Notes: generated from the letters alone by a model not told the origin. A stretch of 64,000 bases of DNA from Pseudoalteromonas ruthenica (GCF_008808095.1 NZ_CP023396.1:1674001-1738000), one strand, 5' to 3'; shown: positions 28,772-38,033, counted from the stretch's first letter. Program-made: numbers and translations.

Positions 28772-30154
28772 TCAGAACTTAGGGCCGCCGGGGCCACCCA
28801 TCATTCCTGGTGGCATCATCCCTTTCATGCCGCGCATCATTTTCATCATGCCACCTTTGCCTTTCATCTTTTTCATCATTTTCTGCATCTGTGTAAATTG
28901 CTTCAGCAGCTTGTTGATGTCTTGCACTTGTGTGCCAGAGCCCGCAGCAATACGCTTTTTGCGTGAGCCTTTAATAATTTCCGGACGCGCGCGCTCTTTC
29001 GGTGTCATGGAGTTGATAATGGCTTCCATTTGCACAAATGTTTTGTCGTTAACTTGCCCTTTTACTCCTTCAGGTAAGTTACTCATGCCTGGCAACTTAT
29101 CAAGCATGGACATCATGCCACCCATGTTTTTCATTTGTCGCAGTTGGTCGGCAAAGTCCTCTAATGTAAAGCCGCTGCCTTTAAAGACCTTATCCGCCAC
29201 TTTTGCAGCTTTGTCTTTATCGACCTTCATTTCCACTTCTTCGATAAGAGACAAAACGTCGCCCATACCGAGAATACGCGACGCAACACGGTCGGGGTGG
29301 AACGGCTCTAGAGCATCGCTACGCTCACCAACACCGATAAACTTAATGGGTTTACCGGTAATATGGCGAATCGATAGCGCGGCACCACCACGGGCATCAC
29401 CATCGGTCTTAGTTAAGATCACGCCACTAAGTGGCAGTGCTTCATCAAAAGCTTTCGCGGTATTCGCCGCATCTTGACCAGTCATGGAATCAACCACGAA
29501 CAGCGTTTCAATTGGGTTAATAGCACTGTGCAGTGCTTTAATCTCGCTCATCATGTCTTCATCAACGTGAAGACGACCGGCGGTATCCACTAACACCACA
29601 TCAATAAACTTTTTCTTGGCGTGAGCAATGGCGCCATTGGCGATATCAACTGGGTCTTGCGAGGTGTCGCTGGGGAAAAACTCGACATCTACTTCGGATG
29701 CTAGAGTTTCAAGCTGTTTAATTGCCGCTGGTCGATAAATATCGGCACTCACCACCAATACCGACTTTTTCTTGCGCTCTTTTAGGAACTTCGCCAACTT
29801 GCCAACACTGGTGGTTTTACCCGCCCCTTGTAAGCCAGCCATCATAATGACTGCGGGCGGCTGGGCATTGAGGTTAAGTTCTTCGTTAGCCTCGCCCATG
29901 GCTTTTTCAAGCTCTTCACGGACTATTTTGACAAACACTTGGCCAGGAGTCAGGCTTTTAGTCACCTCTGTGCCAACGGCACGCTCTTTGACTTGCTTGA
30001 CGAAATCACGAACAACGGGCAAAGCGACGTCAGCTTCAAGCAAAGCCATACGCACTTCACGCAGCGTCTCTTTAATATTGTCTTCAGTGAGGCGGCCACG
30101 GCCACTGATGGTTTTTAGGGTCTTCCCTAATCGTTCCTGCAGATTTTCAAACAT
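28772..30154 (-). CDS. ffh: Signal recognition particle protein Ffh
   Basis: SRP54 GTPase targeting membrane proteins to the inner membrane with 4.5S RNA. An N domain is followed by the G domain (P-loop GLQGAGKTTSVGKLAKFL near residue 105, DTAGRLHVDEDMM, TKTDGDARGGAAL) and a methionine-rich M domain from about 325 that ends in the run GMMPPGMMGGPGGPKF. The length of 460 aa is usual. The gene is divergent from a YpjD-like gene, as commonly seen. Confidence 0.98.
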   Translation of the reverse strand: MFENLQERLGKTLKTISGRGRLTEDNIKETLREVRMALLEADVALPVVRDFVKQVKERAVGTEVTKSLTPGQVFVKIVREELEKAMGEANEELNLNAQPPAVIMMAGLQGAGKTTSVGKLAKFLKERKKKSVLVVSADIYRPAAIKQLETLASEVDVEFFPSDTSQDPVDIANGAIAHAKKKFIDVVLVDTAGRLHVDEDMMSEIKALHSAINPIETLFVVDSMTGQDAANTAKAFDEALPLSGVILTKTDGDARGGAALSIRHITGKPIKFIGVGERSDALEPFHPDRVASRILGMGDVLSLIEEVEMKVDKDKAAKVADKVFKGSGFTLEDFADQLRQMKNMGGMMSMLDKLPGMSNLPEGVKGQVNDKTFVQMEAIINSMTPKERARPEIIKGSRKKRIAAGSGTQVQDINKLLKQFTQMQKMMKKMKGKGGMMKMMRGMKGMMPPGMMGGPGGPKF

Positions 30155-30321
30155 CGCTAACGATTCCGTTGCTACTTACATTTTCGCCGATTATAACTGA
30201 AAGCGGGGGGCAAATCCCAGCACCAAGTGCAAAGCAAAGGCAATTAGATCTAGGCAAGCGTGTTCGCTTTAAATACAATGGCTTCTTGATGGAATAATAA
30301 CTACGAGCAAAAAAGGTCATC

Positions 30322-31128
30322 ATGCTGATTACAATTTTGACACTGTTGAGTTGTGCTTTTTACGGTGCTGCTACCGCGCACGTATTGTCTCGCTTGTTTG
30401 ATGCCAAAGGCCCATCGCAAAAAACCACGGTGATCCTCAGTACACTTGCGATTTTGACGCACATGGTGTTGCTCGTAAATGCGGTATTCACCACCCAAGG
30501 CCAAGACCTATCTTTTATTAATGTATCGCTGCTGACCTGCTGGGTTATCGTATTATCAGTGACCGCCGTGTCACTGCGCTTTCCAGCCACCTTATTGCTA
30601 CCTGTCGTGTATGGGTTTGCCACTATTTTGTTATTCGCTAGCCTATTTATGCCGCACGATATCATCGTGCAAAGTATTCGCCTGGAAATTGGGTTAGTGA
30701 CACATATCTCTATTTCACTGCTGGCTTATTGCGTGCTGGTGATTGCTACCTTGTATGCGGTGCAGTTTTATTTCATCGACAAACGCCTTAAACGCAAAGA
30801 CCTAGCCATTGTATACAGCCACCTGCCACCGCTGATGGTGGTCGAACGGCAACTTTACCAATTAGTGTTTGTTGGCACAGCTTTGTTGAGCCTCGCCCTG
30901 CTCTCTGGGTTTGTATTCCTAGATTCCATGCTGGCTATTGAAAACGCGCATAAAACGGTGCTTTCCATTATCGCCTGGGGGGTGTTTTTAGCCGTTGTTA
31001 TTGGCCGCAAGCTGCGAGGTTGGCGCGGCAAATCCTCTGTGATCACTATTATGGTCGGTGCCGGCCTACTCACTCTTGCCTATTTTGGCAGTCGCTTTGT
31101 CCAAGAAGTAATATTGCAGCGTTTTTAA
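30322..31128 (+). CDS. YpjD/CcsA-like cytochrome c assembly-family membrane protein
   Basis: Polytopic inner membrane protein with about eight hydrophobic segments and the CcsA/CcmF-type domain; the conserved histidine areas LVTHISISLLAYCVL and ENAHKTVLSIIAWGVF are visible. In gammaproteobacteria the ffh-linked member is called YpjD or CorE and is associated with CorC-type magnesium handling rather than proven haem export. It is immediately upstream of a CorB-like gene, which supports that association. Length 268 aa. Confidence 0.9.
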   Translation: MLITILTLLSCAFYGAATAHVLSRLFDAKGPSQKTTVILSTLAILTHMVLLVNAVFTTQGQDLSFINVSLLTCWVIVLSVTAVSLRFPATLLLPVVYGFATILLFASLFMPHDIIVQSIRLEIGLVTHISISLLAYCVLVIATLYAVQFYFIDKRLKRKDLAIVYSHLPPLMVVERQLYQLVFVGTALLSLALLSGFVFLDSMLAIENAHKTVLSIIAWGVFLAVVIGRKLRGWRGKSSVITIMVGAGLLTLAYFGSRFVQEVILQRF

Positions 31129-31204
31129 GCAATTACTTTATCTTCAGGGCAAGTTCACTTGACTACGCGCGGCGAGTGCCGCTTAATATACCTTGATTTT
31201 TAAT

Positions 31205-31218
31205 AGAAGGATCCTTCT
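31205..31218 (+). promoter_or_regulatory. Palindrome containing ribosome site of CorB-like gene
   Basis: AGAAGGATCCTTCT is a perfect 14-bp palindrome that ends directly before the TTG start codon at 31219. AGAAGG serves as the Shine-Dalgarno at an 8-nt spacing. The palindrome could be an operator or permit RNA dimer or hairpin formation hiding the ribosome site. Confidence 0.45.
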
Positions 31219-32502
31219 TTGGACGACATATCGACGAGTACGTTGTTTATCATTCTAGCAATACTGATCGTACTCTCCGCATACTTCTCTAGCTCCGAAA
31301 CTGGGATGTTGTCGATAAATAAATTTCGACTACGCCACCTAGAAAAACAAAAACACGCCGGAGCCACGCGAGTCAGCAGCCTACTCAAGCGCCCTGATCG
31401 CCTTATCGGCTTGATCCTTATTGGCAATAACCTTGTTAATATTGCGGCCTCTTCAGTGGCCACGATTATTGGTATTCGCCTGTTTGGCGATGTTGTCGGC
31501 TTAGCGGTGGCCACTTTTGGGTTGACCTTTATTTTATTGGTCTTTGCAGAGGTGACTCCGAAAACCATTGCCGCCTTGTACCCAGAGAAAATCGCCTTTC
31601 CAAGCTCGCTGATTCTTAAAAATTTGCTGCGCTTAACTTTGCCTTTTGTGATTGCCCTAAACTGGATCACAAACGGTTTGTTGCGTCTGCTTGGCTTTAG
31701 CCCAGAGCAAATGGAAGAGCACAGCCTTTCTAAAGAAGAGCTGAAAACCGTGGTAAGTGAAGCCGGGGCCATGTTGCCGGCCAAGCACAAAAGCATGCTG
31801 ACGTCGATTTTAGACCTTGAGCAGGTCACCGTGGAGGACATTATGATCCCACGTAATGAAATTAACGCCATTGATGTTAATGATGACTGGAAGGTGATCA
31901 GTAAGCAGCTCACCAACTTACAGCACACCCGAGTGCTTTTATACCGTGACCAAATCGATGATGCCGTGGGCTTTATTCATGCTCGAGACGCACTTCGTCT
32001 ACTCACCAAAGAGCAGTTTAATAAGTCGTCGCTGCTTCGCGCAGTAAGGGAGATTTACTTTATTCCCGAAGGCACCTCTTTGAATACCCAGTTACACAAG
32101 TTTCAGCAGGTTAAAGAGCGTATTGGCTTAGTTGTTGACGAATATGGTGATATTCAAGGCCTAGTTACACTTGAGGATATTCTCGAAGAAGTAGTTGGCG
32201 ATTTCACCACCACACAAACCCGGCCACCAAGCGAGGAAGTCAGTCAGCAGGATGATGGCTCCGTGCTAGTTGATGGCGGTGCCAATATTCGTGACCTCAA
32301 TAAAGAAATGGGTTGGCACCTTCCCCAAGATGGGCCAAAAACTCTTAGCGGCCTGATTGTCGAATATTTAGAAGATATTCCCGACGCCAATTTAGGGCTT
32401 AAAATTGAGGGCTACCCGATTGAGGTCATGGAAGTAAAAGAAAACATGATTAAGCTGGTACGTGTGCTCCCACAGCAGCGTCGCAAGAAGTCGAAAGACT
32501 AG
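31219..32502 (+). CDS. CorB/YfjD-type CNNM-CBS membrane protein
   Basis: Member of the CNNM/CorC family implicated in Mg or Co efflux. The N-terminal DUF21 (CNNM) transmembrane domain (about 1-185; SAYFSSSETGMLSINKFRLR, LIGNNLVNIAASS) is followed by two CBS domains (about 200-330; VEDIMIPRNEINAID, GLVVDEYGDIQGLVTLEDIL) and a C-terminal transporter-associated domain (about 340-420; VDGGANIRDLN). The TTG start is supported by alignment of MDDISTSTLFII with E. coli YfjD (MEHISTTTLIII) and by AGAAGG. It is downstream of the YpjD-like gene with 90 nt between. Confidence 0.94.
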   Translation: MDDISTSTLFIILAILIVLSAYFSSSETGMLSINKFRLRHLEKQKHAGATRVSSLLKRPDRLIGLILIGNNLVNIAASSVATIIGIRLFGDVVGLAVATFGLTFILLVFAEVTPKTIAALYPEKIAFPSSLILKNLLRLTLPFVIALNWITNGLLRLLGFSPEQMEEHSLSKEELKTVVSEAGAMLPAKHKSMLTSILDLEQVTVEDIMIPRNEINAIDVNDDWKVISKQLTNLQHTRVLLYRDQIDDAVGFIHARDALRLLTKEQFNKSSLLRAVREIYFIPEGTSLNTQLHKFQQVKERIGLVVDEYGDIQGLVTLEDILEEVVGDFTTTQTRPPSEEVSQQDDGSVLVDGGANIRDLNKEMGWHLPQDGPKTLSGLIVEYLEDIPDANLGLKIEGYPIEVMEVKENMIKLVRVLPQQRRKKSKD

Positions 32503-32802
32503 CCACCCTTTTAGGGCTGCTACCTTTTCCAGGTAGCAGCCTCTGTCGATGTGTAAACAGCCTAATAGTCCGCAATGCGATAAAAAGACCCACAAACCAA
32601 ATCGGTTTATAACCTGACTGCATTTGTGGTCGCTAAAAAATAAGCACGAGAAACACCCCATAAAGAGTCATGCTCGCTTTCAGCGCCCAACATATACTTA
32701 GACATTATCCTTTGCCTTTGCTAACTTCATGACTTTATAGATAAATAATATGCACTAGGCTGGGTATACAGGCAGTACATAGTTAAATAGCAAGGAAGCG
32801 AT
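32503..32802. other. Gene-free stretch after CorB-like gene
   Basis: 300 nt with no convincing coding frame. It holds the hairpin at 32515-32541 and, near its right end, the presumed promoter of the GyrI-like gene. No integron attC site, tRNA or IS end was found. Confidence 0.6.
32515..32541 (+). terminator. Hairpin downstream of CorB-like gene
   Basis: GGCTGCTACCT-TTTCC-AGGTAGCAGCC is a perfect 11-bp stem 12 nt beyond the stop codon. It lacks a following T run, so termination efficiency is uncertain. Confidence 0.6.
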
Positions 32803-33252
32803 ATGAAGATACATGAATTAGATGGCTTTGCAGTGACAGGTTTTTTGGCTCGCACTACGAATGCAGACGAAGCCACCCCTACTCGAGCAAAGATTAGCAA
32901 TCTTTGGGCTAAGTTCAACACAAATGCGGCTCCACACCTAACCGGTCAATCAAGAATATTTGGTTTATACACAAACTATGAATCTGATTTTACTGGGGCT
33001 TTTGATGTGATCGCGTGCTCGGACACATTATCACCAAACATGATATCAGAATTGATACATATCGAAGTTCGTTCAGGTAAGTACCTCATTTTTTCATCAA
33101 ATGGTGAAATGCCACAAGCAGTTATAAAACTTTGGCGCGAAGTTTGGCACTATTTCAATTCATCTAATTGCCCCTATCAACGGGCCTATACAACAGATTT
33201 TGAATACTATAAAAATGATAATGAAGTAGATATTTATATTGCAGTAAAATGA
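32803..33252 (+). CDS. GyrI-like effector-binding domain protein
   Basis: Stand-alone GyrI/AraC effector-binding fold, 149 aa, without a DNA-binding domain. Visible elements are LDGFAVTGFLART, IFGLYTNYESDFTGAFDVIAC, VRSGKYLIF and the C-terminal YTTDFEYYKNDNEVDIYIAVK in part. Relatives bind small aromatic or cationic ligands or inhibit gyrase, and some are integron cassettes. By eye it is richer in A+T than its neighbours, suggesting an accessory gene. AAGGAAG precedes the ATG. The ligand is unknown. Confidence 0.82.
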   Translation: MKIHELDGFAVTGFLARTTNADEATPTRAKISNLWAKFNTNAAPHLTGQSRIFGLYTNYESDFTGAFDVIACSDTLSPNMISELIHIEVRSGKYLIFSSNGEMPQAVIKLWREVWHYFNSSNCPYQRAYTTDFEYYKNDNEVDIYIAVK

Positions 33253-33376
33253 GCATAACCAGCCGGTAAGCCTAGCAATAACTGGCTGCAATAATGTTAG
33301 TTAATAATTTCAACTGCAGCGCTAACTCTTCACGCCCTACGGCGAATAATAATAATGTTCAGATTAGGAGTCTAGG

Positions 33377-34414
33377 TTGGAAATTAGAAAGCTGAATGCC
33401 TTGCGAGGGCTCGCTGCACTTATTGTTTTCTTTACACATTTCAGTGATATAACCCTCTGGTTTGATGGCGCACTAGGAGGCGGCTCCGGTGCCTATGGGG
33501 TGATGCTATTCTTTTTACTAAGCGGCTTTTTAATGGCATACCTTTATTTAGGTAAAGAGTTCAATCGCACTAATCTCACGCGCTATTTATTGGCCCGAGC
33601 AGCAAGGGTGCTGCCCTTGTACCTAGCTGTGGTGTTTACCTCGTTCATACTCGCTAAGGGCGGGAATGACAGCCTATATAACATACCTGATGTCAACGTC
33701 TTACTCGGCCACTTGCTATTTATTCACGGCGAGAGCGTGCTTTGGACTATTCCACCTGAAATACACTTTTATGTGGTTTTTATTGTTTTTTGGATGCTGG
33801 CTAAAAATAGAACAGGCTATATTTATCTCGCTATTGTGGCGGTAATGATTGTGCTGTTTTTTACCAACTTTCCGAGGATTTATGGCGATATTTATGGAAT
33901 ACCCTATAACCTCTTTAGCATATTGCGCACCTTACCTTTCTTTTTTGTGGGTGTGATTTTGGGCTTACTGTACCCCACCCTAAAAGTGCCTAACTACATG
34001 CGAAAGCACCGCTTTGTACTGGTTCTTCTGTTAATACCACTTATGTATCCACAATTCACTCCGATAACCAGCGGCGATGAAAGACGAATGTGGCTAAGCT
34101 ATGAAGTGTTACTAGTTATGAGCACGGTATTCTTTTGCGTCGTATTTCTCGTCCCTGATAACAATATTGTACTCGCCAATCGCCTTGGTGATTTCATCGG
34201 CAAAATCTCCTATTCGCTATACCTGCTGCATATGCCCATTATTATGCAGGTAAATAAGTTGGCGTTGACTGTTGAGCTCAAACTCATTGTCGCCTTAGCA
34301 CTAAGCATAATGGTGGCCTACTTGTCATACCGATGCTTCGAGCAACCTATCGCCAAGCGTATTCGTCACCTCACAGCGGCCAAAGCACAGGATACGCCTG
34401 TGCGCACCAGTTAA
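33377..34414 (+). CDS. OafA/YrhL-type membrane acyltransferase
   Basis: Acyltransferase_3 family integral membrane protein that O-acylates sugars of surface polysaccharides or other envelope molecules. MEIRKLNALRGLAALIVFFTHF contains the conserved RGLAAL-H motif in its first helix; GVMLFFLLSGFLM, LLARAARVLPLYL (with RxxR) and IGKISYSLYLLHMP follow. About ten TM segments; no C-terminal SGNH domain. TTG start with TAGGAG 6 nt upstream. The next gene, an esterase, starts 25 nt after its stop, suggesting an operon. Confidence 0.92.
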   Translation: MEIRKLNALRGLAALIVFFTHFSDITLWFDGALGGGSGAYGVMLFFLLSGFLMAYLYLGKEFNRTNLTRYLLARAARVLPLYLAVVFTSFILAKGGNDSLYNIPDVNVLLGHLLFIHGESVLWTIPPEIHFYVVFIVFWMLAKNRTGYIYLAIVAVMIVLFFTNFPRIYGDIYGIPYNLFSILRTLPFFFVGVILGLLYPTLKVPNYMRKHRFVLVLLLIPLMYPQFTPITSGDERRMWLSYEVLLVMSTVFFCVVFLVPDNNIVLANRLGDFIGKISYSLYLLHMPIIMQVNKLALTVELKLIVALALSIMVAYLSYRCFEQPIAKRIRHLTAAKAQDTPVRTS

Positions 34415-34439
34415 ACTATTGTCTATTCAGGAGACGACC

Positions 34440-35264
34440 TTGAGTTATTTACTGTATTTTATTCTTATCGTTACATGCGCTACAGGGCTCGCAAACGAGC
34501 CCTTTGAAATACCAAGAAGTGCAGTTATCGAATTAACAGAGCCTGCAAGCAAACGGGTATACCCTGTATTTATAAAGCTGCCTCGCTCTTATGCGATAAA
34601 TAAAGATAAAAAGTATCCCGTCATTTACCTGATGGATGCCTGGTATAGCTTTCAGATCGCTTCAGGTGCTACACGCTTTCCGATGAACAGCGGCACAATG
34701 AAAGAGGCTATCATTGTGGGGATATCCTATTCACGAGACTCAAAAGGCCCATCTAGTCGAATAAGAGACTACACACCGGCGCAAGCCACAAACTGGAAGT
34801 TTCAAACTGGCCATGCTGATGGTCATGCTAAGTTTATCCGCGAGAGCGTCTTCGCCTATATTGAGCAAAACTACCGAACCCTCCCCTCACAACGCACGTT
34901 TGTGGGAAACTCATTAGGGGGGTTGTTTGGCGCCTATATCCTGTTCAATCACCCTGATATGTTCAGCAGTTATATAATCGGCAGCCCATCGGTATGGTTC
35001 GCCAATAACGATATTTTACACTCATCTGTGATGAAACCTCGTTTACCAACCAAGGTCTATGTATCAGTGGGCAGCTTGGAACAGCCAAAGTATGGAGAAA
35101 AGCAGCATATGGTGGCTGGGGCGCAAAAACTAATAGAGAAAATGACCGCTGAATGCGGAAAAAATACGACGATTAAGTTTCGCATTATTGAAGGGGCTAA
35201 ACACGCGACAGCGTTTCCGAGCACCTTAATCCAAGGATTGGACTGGATTTATGCGCAGCAATAA
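34440..35264 (+). CDS. Secreted alpha/beta hydrolase of the esterase D / IroE type
   Basis: A signal peptide (SYLLYFILIVTCATGLA) precedes an esterase-D-like hydrolase. The nucleophile elbow GNSLGG is near residue 158, and the C-terminal histidine is in GAKHATAFP. The closest relatives include siderophore-ester hydrolases and other periplasmic esterases; the substrate is unknown. A TTG at 34419 is in frame, but the ribosome site AGGAG (34429-34433) lies after it and 6 nt before a second TTG at 34440, so the latter is taken. It follows an acyltransferase gene, so an acylation/deacylation pair is possible. Confidence 0.85.
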   Translation: MSYLLYFILIVTCATGLANEPFEIPRSAVIELTEPASKRVYPVFIKLPRSYAINKDKKYPVIYLMDAWYSFQIASGATRFPMNSGTMKEAIIVGISYSRDSKGPSSRIRDYTPAQATNWKFQTGHADGHAKFIRESVFAYIEQNYRTLPSQRTFVGNSLGGLFGAYILFNHPDMFSSYIIGSPSVWFANNDILHSSVMKPRLPTKVYVSVGSLEQPKYGEKQHMVAGAQKLIEKMTAECGKNTTIKFRIIEGAKHATAFPSTLIQGLDWIYAQQ

Positions 35265-35323
35265 ATGAGCAACTACAGTGGCACTGGCTAAACTTGTAGT
35301 AATGAAAACAAAGGAGAAGGCTT

Positions 35324-35737
35324 ATGCAAGGCAGCTGCTTATGCGCACAGGTACGCTTCGAAATAAAAGGTGAGTTCAGTCATTTCTATTTATGTCACTG
35401 CAGTCACTGCCGCAAAGACAGTGGCTCGGCGCACGGAGCAAACTTGTTCTCAAACTCGGCTACACTCACTTGGTTATCAGGTGAGCCGTTGGTAAGACAT
35501 TACCAACTCCCACACAGCGCTCACTGCAAAAGCTTTTGTAGTCGGTGTGGCTCGGCATTACCCATGTATCAACAACAAGGAGACTTACTCGTTGTTCCTG
35601 CAGGCTCGCTCGACGATGACCCTAATATCAATGTCACAGCACATATTTTTTACGCCGATAAAGCGCGCTGGGAGAAGGGCTTTGAAGATAGCCAGCGCTT
35701 CAGTGGTGCTCCTAAGTTGCAGCAATCAGAAGAATAA
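35324..35737 (+). CDS. GFA-family zinc-binding protein
   Basis: Glutathione-dependent formaldehyde-activating enzyme/centromere protein V family. Zinc ligands are visible as GSCLCAQV, CHCSHCRKDSG and FCSRCGSALP. Most members have no demonstrated formaldehyde activity. The length of 137 aa is usual. AAGGAGAAGG precedes the ATG. The 3' end overlaps the convergent transglycosylase gene by 12 nt. Confidence 0.9.
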   Translation: MQGSCLCAQVRFEIKGEFSHFYLCHCSHCRKDSGSAHGANLFSNSATLTWLSGEPLVRHYQLPHSAHCKSFCSRCGSALPMYQQQGDLLVVPAGSLDDDPNINVTAHIFYADKARWEKGFEDSQRFSGAPKLQQSEE

Positions 35738-36334
35738 GCGCTCAAACCAGTTCTTATCTAACTCCTCTTCGCAGCGCTTAAGCTGAACCGCATAACGACT
35801 GGCACGACGTTTCACTTTATTCGCGGCGCGCATTAACCAAGCCTTACTGCGATAGGTGCCGCGTTTATAACCGCCCCACCCTTCGTGATAGTTAAGGTAT
35901 TGAGCATACGCATCCCACTTCGAAATGCCGTTAATCTGATGTGTTTTCCACACAAACCACGCCATAAAATCGATTGCATCGTCAAAATCGTCACGATCAG
36001 CGCCGCCGTTATCGGTTTCGCGTGTGTAATCTTCCCAGGTCATGGTCTTTGCCTGTGAGTAACCATAGGCGTCACTGGCACGACCTGCGGGGATGATCCA
36101 TAAGAAATATTCCATGGGCGGGGCAGCGTCATGACGAAAGGAGCTTTCTTGATACATCATCGCCATTAACACATGTTTAGGCGAGCCCCAGCGCTCTTGC
36201 GCGTCCTTGGCATCAAAATACCAATCTTCTTTCTCTTCAAAAATCTTGCAGATATCATCAGGTTGCTTAGGTGGCGCGGTCGCACACCCAGCAAGTATAA
36301 ACAGGGTAAAAATAAGCGATAAATTTTTTTTCAT
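35726..36334 (-). CDS. SLT-type lytic transglycosylase-like lipoprotein
   Basis: Lipoprotein signal with lipobox LAGC (Cys17). The following domain resembles a soluble lytic transglycosylase: the catalytic-glutamate motif MYQESSF is near residue 60, AYGYSQAKTMTW follows, and YLNYHEGWGG lies near 145. It would cleave peptidoglycan glycan strands at the outer membrane. Its length of 202 aa fits compact Slt/EmtA-like proteins. The monocistronic gene ends within the convergent GFA gene. Confidence 0.86.
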   Translation of the reverse strand: MKKNLSLIFTLFILAGCATAPPKQPDDICKIFEEKEDWYFDAKDAQERWGSPKHVLMAMMYQESSFRHDAAPPMEYFLWIIPAGRASDAYGYSQAKTMTWEDYTRETDNGGADRDDFDDAIDFMAWFVWKTHQINGISKWDAYAQYLNYHEGWGGYKRGTYRSKAWLMRAANKVKRRASRYAVQLKRCEEELDKNWFERLFF

Positions 36335-36417
36335 TTATTTTGAACTTAATCCGCAAGCCTTAGTCTGAACTTATGAATGCAGCAGTTTAGCATTGTTTCA
36401 TCCCTGTAGAATAATTT

Positions 36418-36445
36418 GCGCGGCTACCTTAGCCGCGCTTTTTTT
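36418..36445. terminator. Hairpin between lipoprotein gene and gshA end
   Basis: GCGCGGCTA-CCT-TAGCCGCGC followed on the plus strand by a T run. On the minus strand it lies just past the gshA stop with a weaker T-rich tail, and probably ends the gshA transcript while blocking plus-strand read-in. Confidence 0.7.
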
Positions 36446-38033
36446 ATGCTTCTATCTTTTCCACCGCAAAGTATTCATCTAAAAAGGCTTCAAAGCTCAC
36501 AGTGTCTTCCTGCTCCACCTGCTGTTGTGCCTTAACCGACAGTTCGGCTTGCTCAGCTAAATGTGCGTCGTCAAAGCATTGGTACTGCCACTGACTATGA
36601 GCGTCGCTGTAACGTTGTGCCAATTGCAAGGCAAACTGACCATTGTCAACATCATCACTGAGTAATTGTTGTAGGTAGCGCCCTGATATGGTCTTACTAG
36701 GATCGCTCACCCAGCTCTGTAACTCAGCAATGGTATTCTGATAAACATCGCTGCCATGCGCTTGGTCCATATAGTCAGCGACTTTTGCAAGATCGGTAAA
36801 AATGTCCTCGGCCCATTGCTGCAAAGAGACAGACTCGTCACCGCGTTGCAACTGCAATTGCGGATCGCGACCTTGATTGACCACCCGATCGAGGTTCTCT
36901 TGTGTCTGGCCTTGCTCCTGCCAATCCATGTGCGGCGATGCCTTTAATAAGCAGTAGGTCAAAAACACATCCAAGAAACGAATTTGCGTTAAATCGATGC
37001 CGGTATCCGCAAAGGGGTTCACATCCAAAGCGCGAATTTCGATGTATTCAATGCCGCCGCGCAATAACGCCTGCGTTGGCTTCTCGCCAGAGCGAGCATT
37101 GCGTTTCGGGCGAATAGGCGAGTAAAACTCGTTTTCAATTTGCAGAATATTTTTATTTAATTGCTGCGGTTTTGGTGCATGATAATCATCAAGATGCTGG
37201 TACAACTCAGAAGGTGAGTTGATCGCGCTCTTTAAGCCAGCAACATATTCCTCCAATGAGTTATACATTACCCGCAAGCTCGATTGGGCGCTATTAGTGT
37301 AACCCAAATCACCCAAACGCAGAGCTGTGCCATGCTCAAGGTATAGGCTACCTTTACCAAGCTTTTTAAACGGTAATGAGGTTTCTTGCCCTTCTAAAAA
37401 GGAGCCGCACAATGCCGGTGATGCACCAAATAAATAGCTAATTAACCACAATTCGCGTTTAAAGTTACGAATTAGTCCTAAGTAATTGTCGGAAATAAAA
37501 GACTGTAAGTCACCACTTTGCCCAGCTAAACCCTGCAAGGTTTGCCAAAACGTTTGCGGATAAGAGAGATTGAAATGCACCCCGGCTATGGCCTGCATCA
37601 TACTGCCGTAGCGGTTTTTTAACCCCTCTCGGTATAGCGTTTTCATACGACCGACATTGGATGAGCCGAATTGCGCCAACGGGATTTCATCTTGGCTTTG
37701 GATATAACACGGCATACTCACCGGCCACAATAATTCATCTTCAAGTTGCGCAAGAGTGAACTTTTGTAGGTCACGCAACTGAGCCAATGTTTCCTCAGGA
37801 TCGGTGCTTACTGGGGTAATGAATTCAAGTAAAGCTTCAGAAAAATCGGTGGTGATCATCGAGTTGGTTAAGGCACAACCAATCGCCACTGGGTGGGGCT
37901 TTGTCGATAACCCGCCGCTGCGATTGGTACGCAGCGCCTCGCGCTCAATACCCCGAACAATGCCGACAATTGCGGCTTGATTTTCAGCGGACGACAATTC
38001 GCTAAGACGCTGATTTAATTGTGTACAAGTCAA
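36444..38033 (-). CDS. gshA: Glutamate-cysteine ligase, type 1
   Basis: First step of glutathione synthesis. The proteobacterial GshA signature stretches are clear: VRGIEREALRTNRSGGLST at the N terminus, ITTDFSEALLEFITPV near residue 60, GVHFNLSYP near 150, and YIEIRALDVNPFADTGID near 325. The length of 529 aa is normal. The start is TTG with AGAGG upstream; E. coli gshA is also known to use TTG. Monocistronic; gshB is not in the window. Confidence 0.97.
   Translation of the reverse strand: MTCTQLNQRLSELSSAENQAAIVGIVRGIEREALRTNRSGGLSTKPHPVAIGCALTNSMITTDFSEALLEFITPVSTDPEETLAQLRDLQKFTLAQLEDELLWPVSMPCYIQSQDEIPLAQFGSSNVGRMKTLYREGLKNRYGSMMQAIAGVHFNLSYPQTFWQTLQGLAGQSGDLQSFISDNYLGLIRNFKRELWLISYLFGASPALCGSFLEGQETSLPFKKLGKGSLYLEHGTALRLGDLGYTNSAQSSLRVMYNSLEEYVAGLKSAINSPSELYQHLDDYHAPKPQQLNKNILQIENEFYSPIRPKRNARSGEKPTQALLRGGIEYIEIRALDVNPFADTGIDLTQIRFLDVFLTYCLLKASPHMDWQEQGQTQENLDRVVNQGRDPQLQLQRGDESVSLQQWAEDIFTDLAKVADYMDQAHGSDVYQNTIAELQSWVSDPSKTISGRYLQQLLSDDVDNGQFALQLAQRYSDAHSQWQYQCFDDAHLAEQAELSVKAQQQVEQEDTVSFEAFLDEYFAVEKIEA

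Noticed and set aside
28767..29477. 236-codon plus-strand frame opposite ffh
   Set aside because: It is the antisense of the Met-rich Ffh M domain and G domain; low-complexity composition and no ribosome site.
31200..31928. 242-codon minus-strand frame opposite the CorB-like gene
   Set aside because: Antisense of a well-supported membrane protein gene; no family resemblance.
32503..33376. Integron cassette around the GyrI-like gene
   Set aside because: Stand-alone GyrI-like genes can be cassettes, but no attC-like core sites or paired inverted boxes flank it and no integrase is present.
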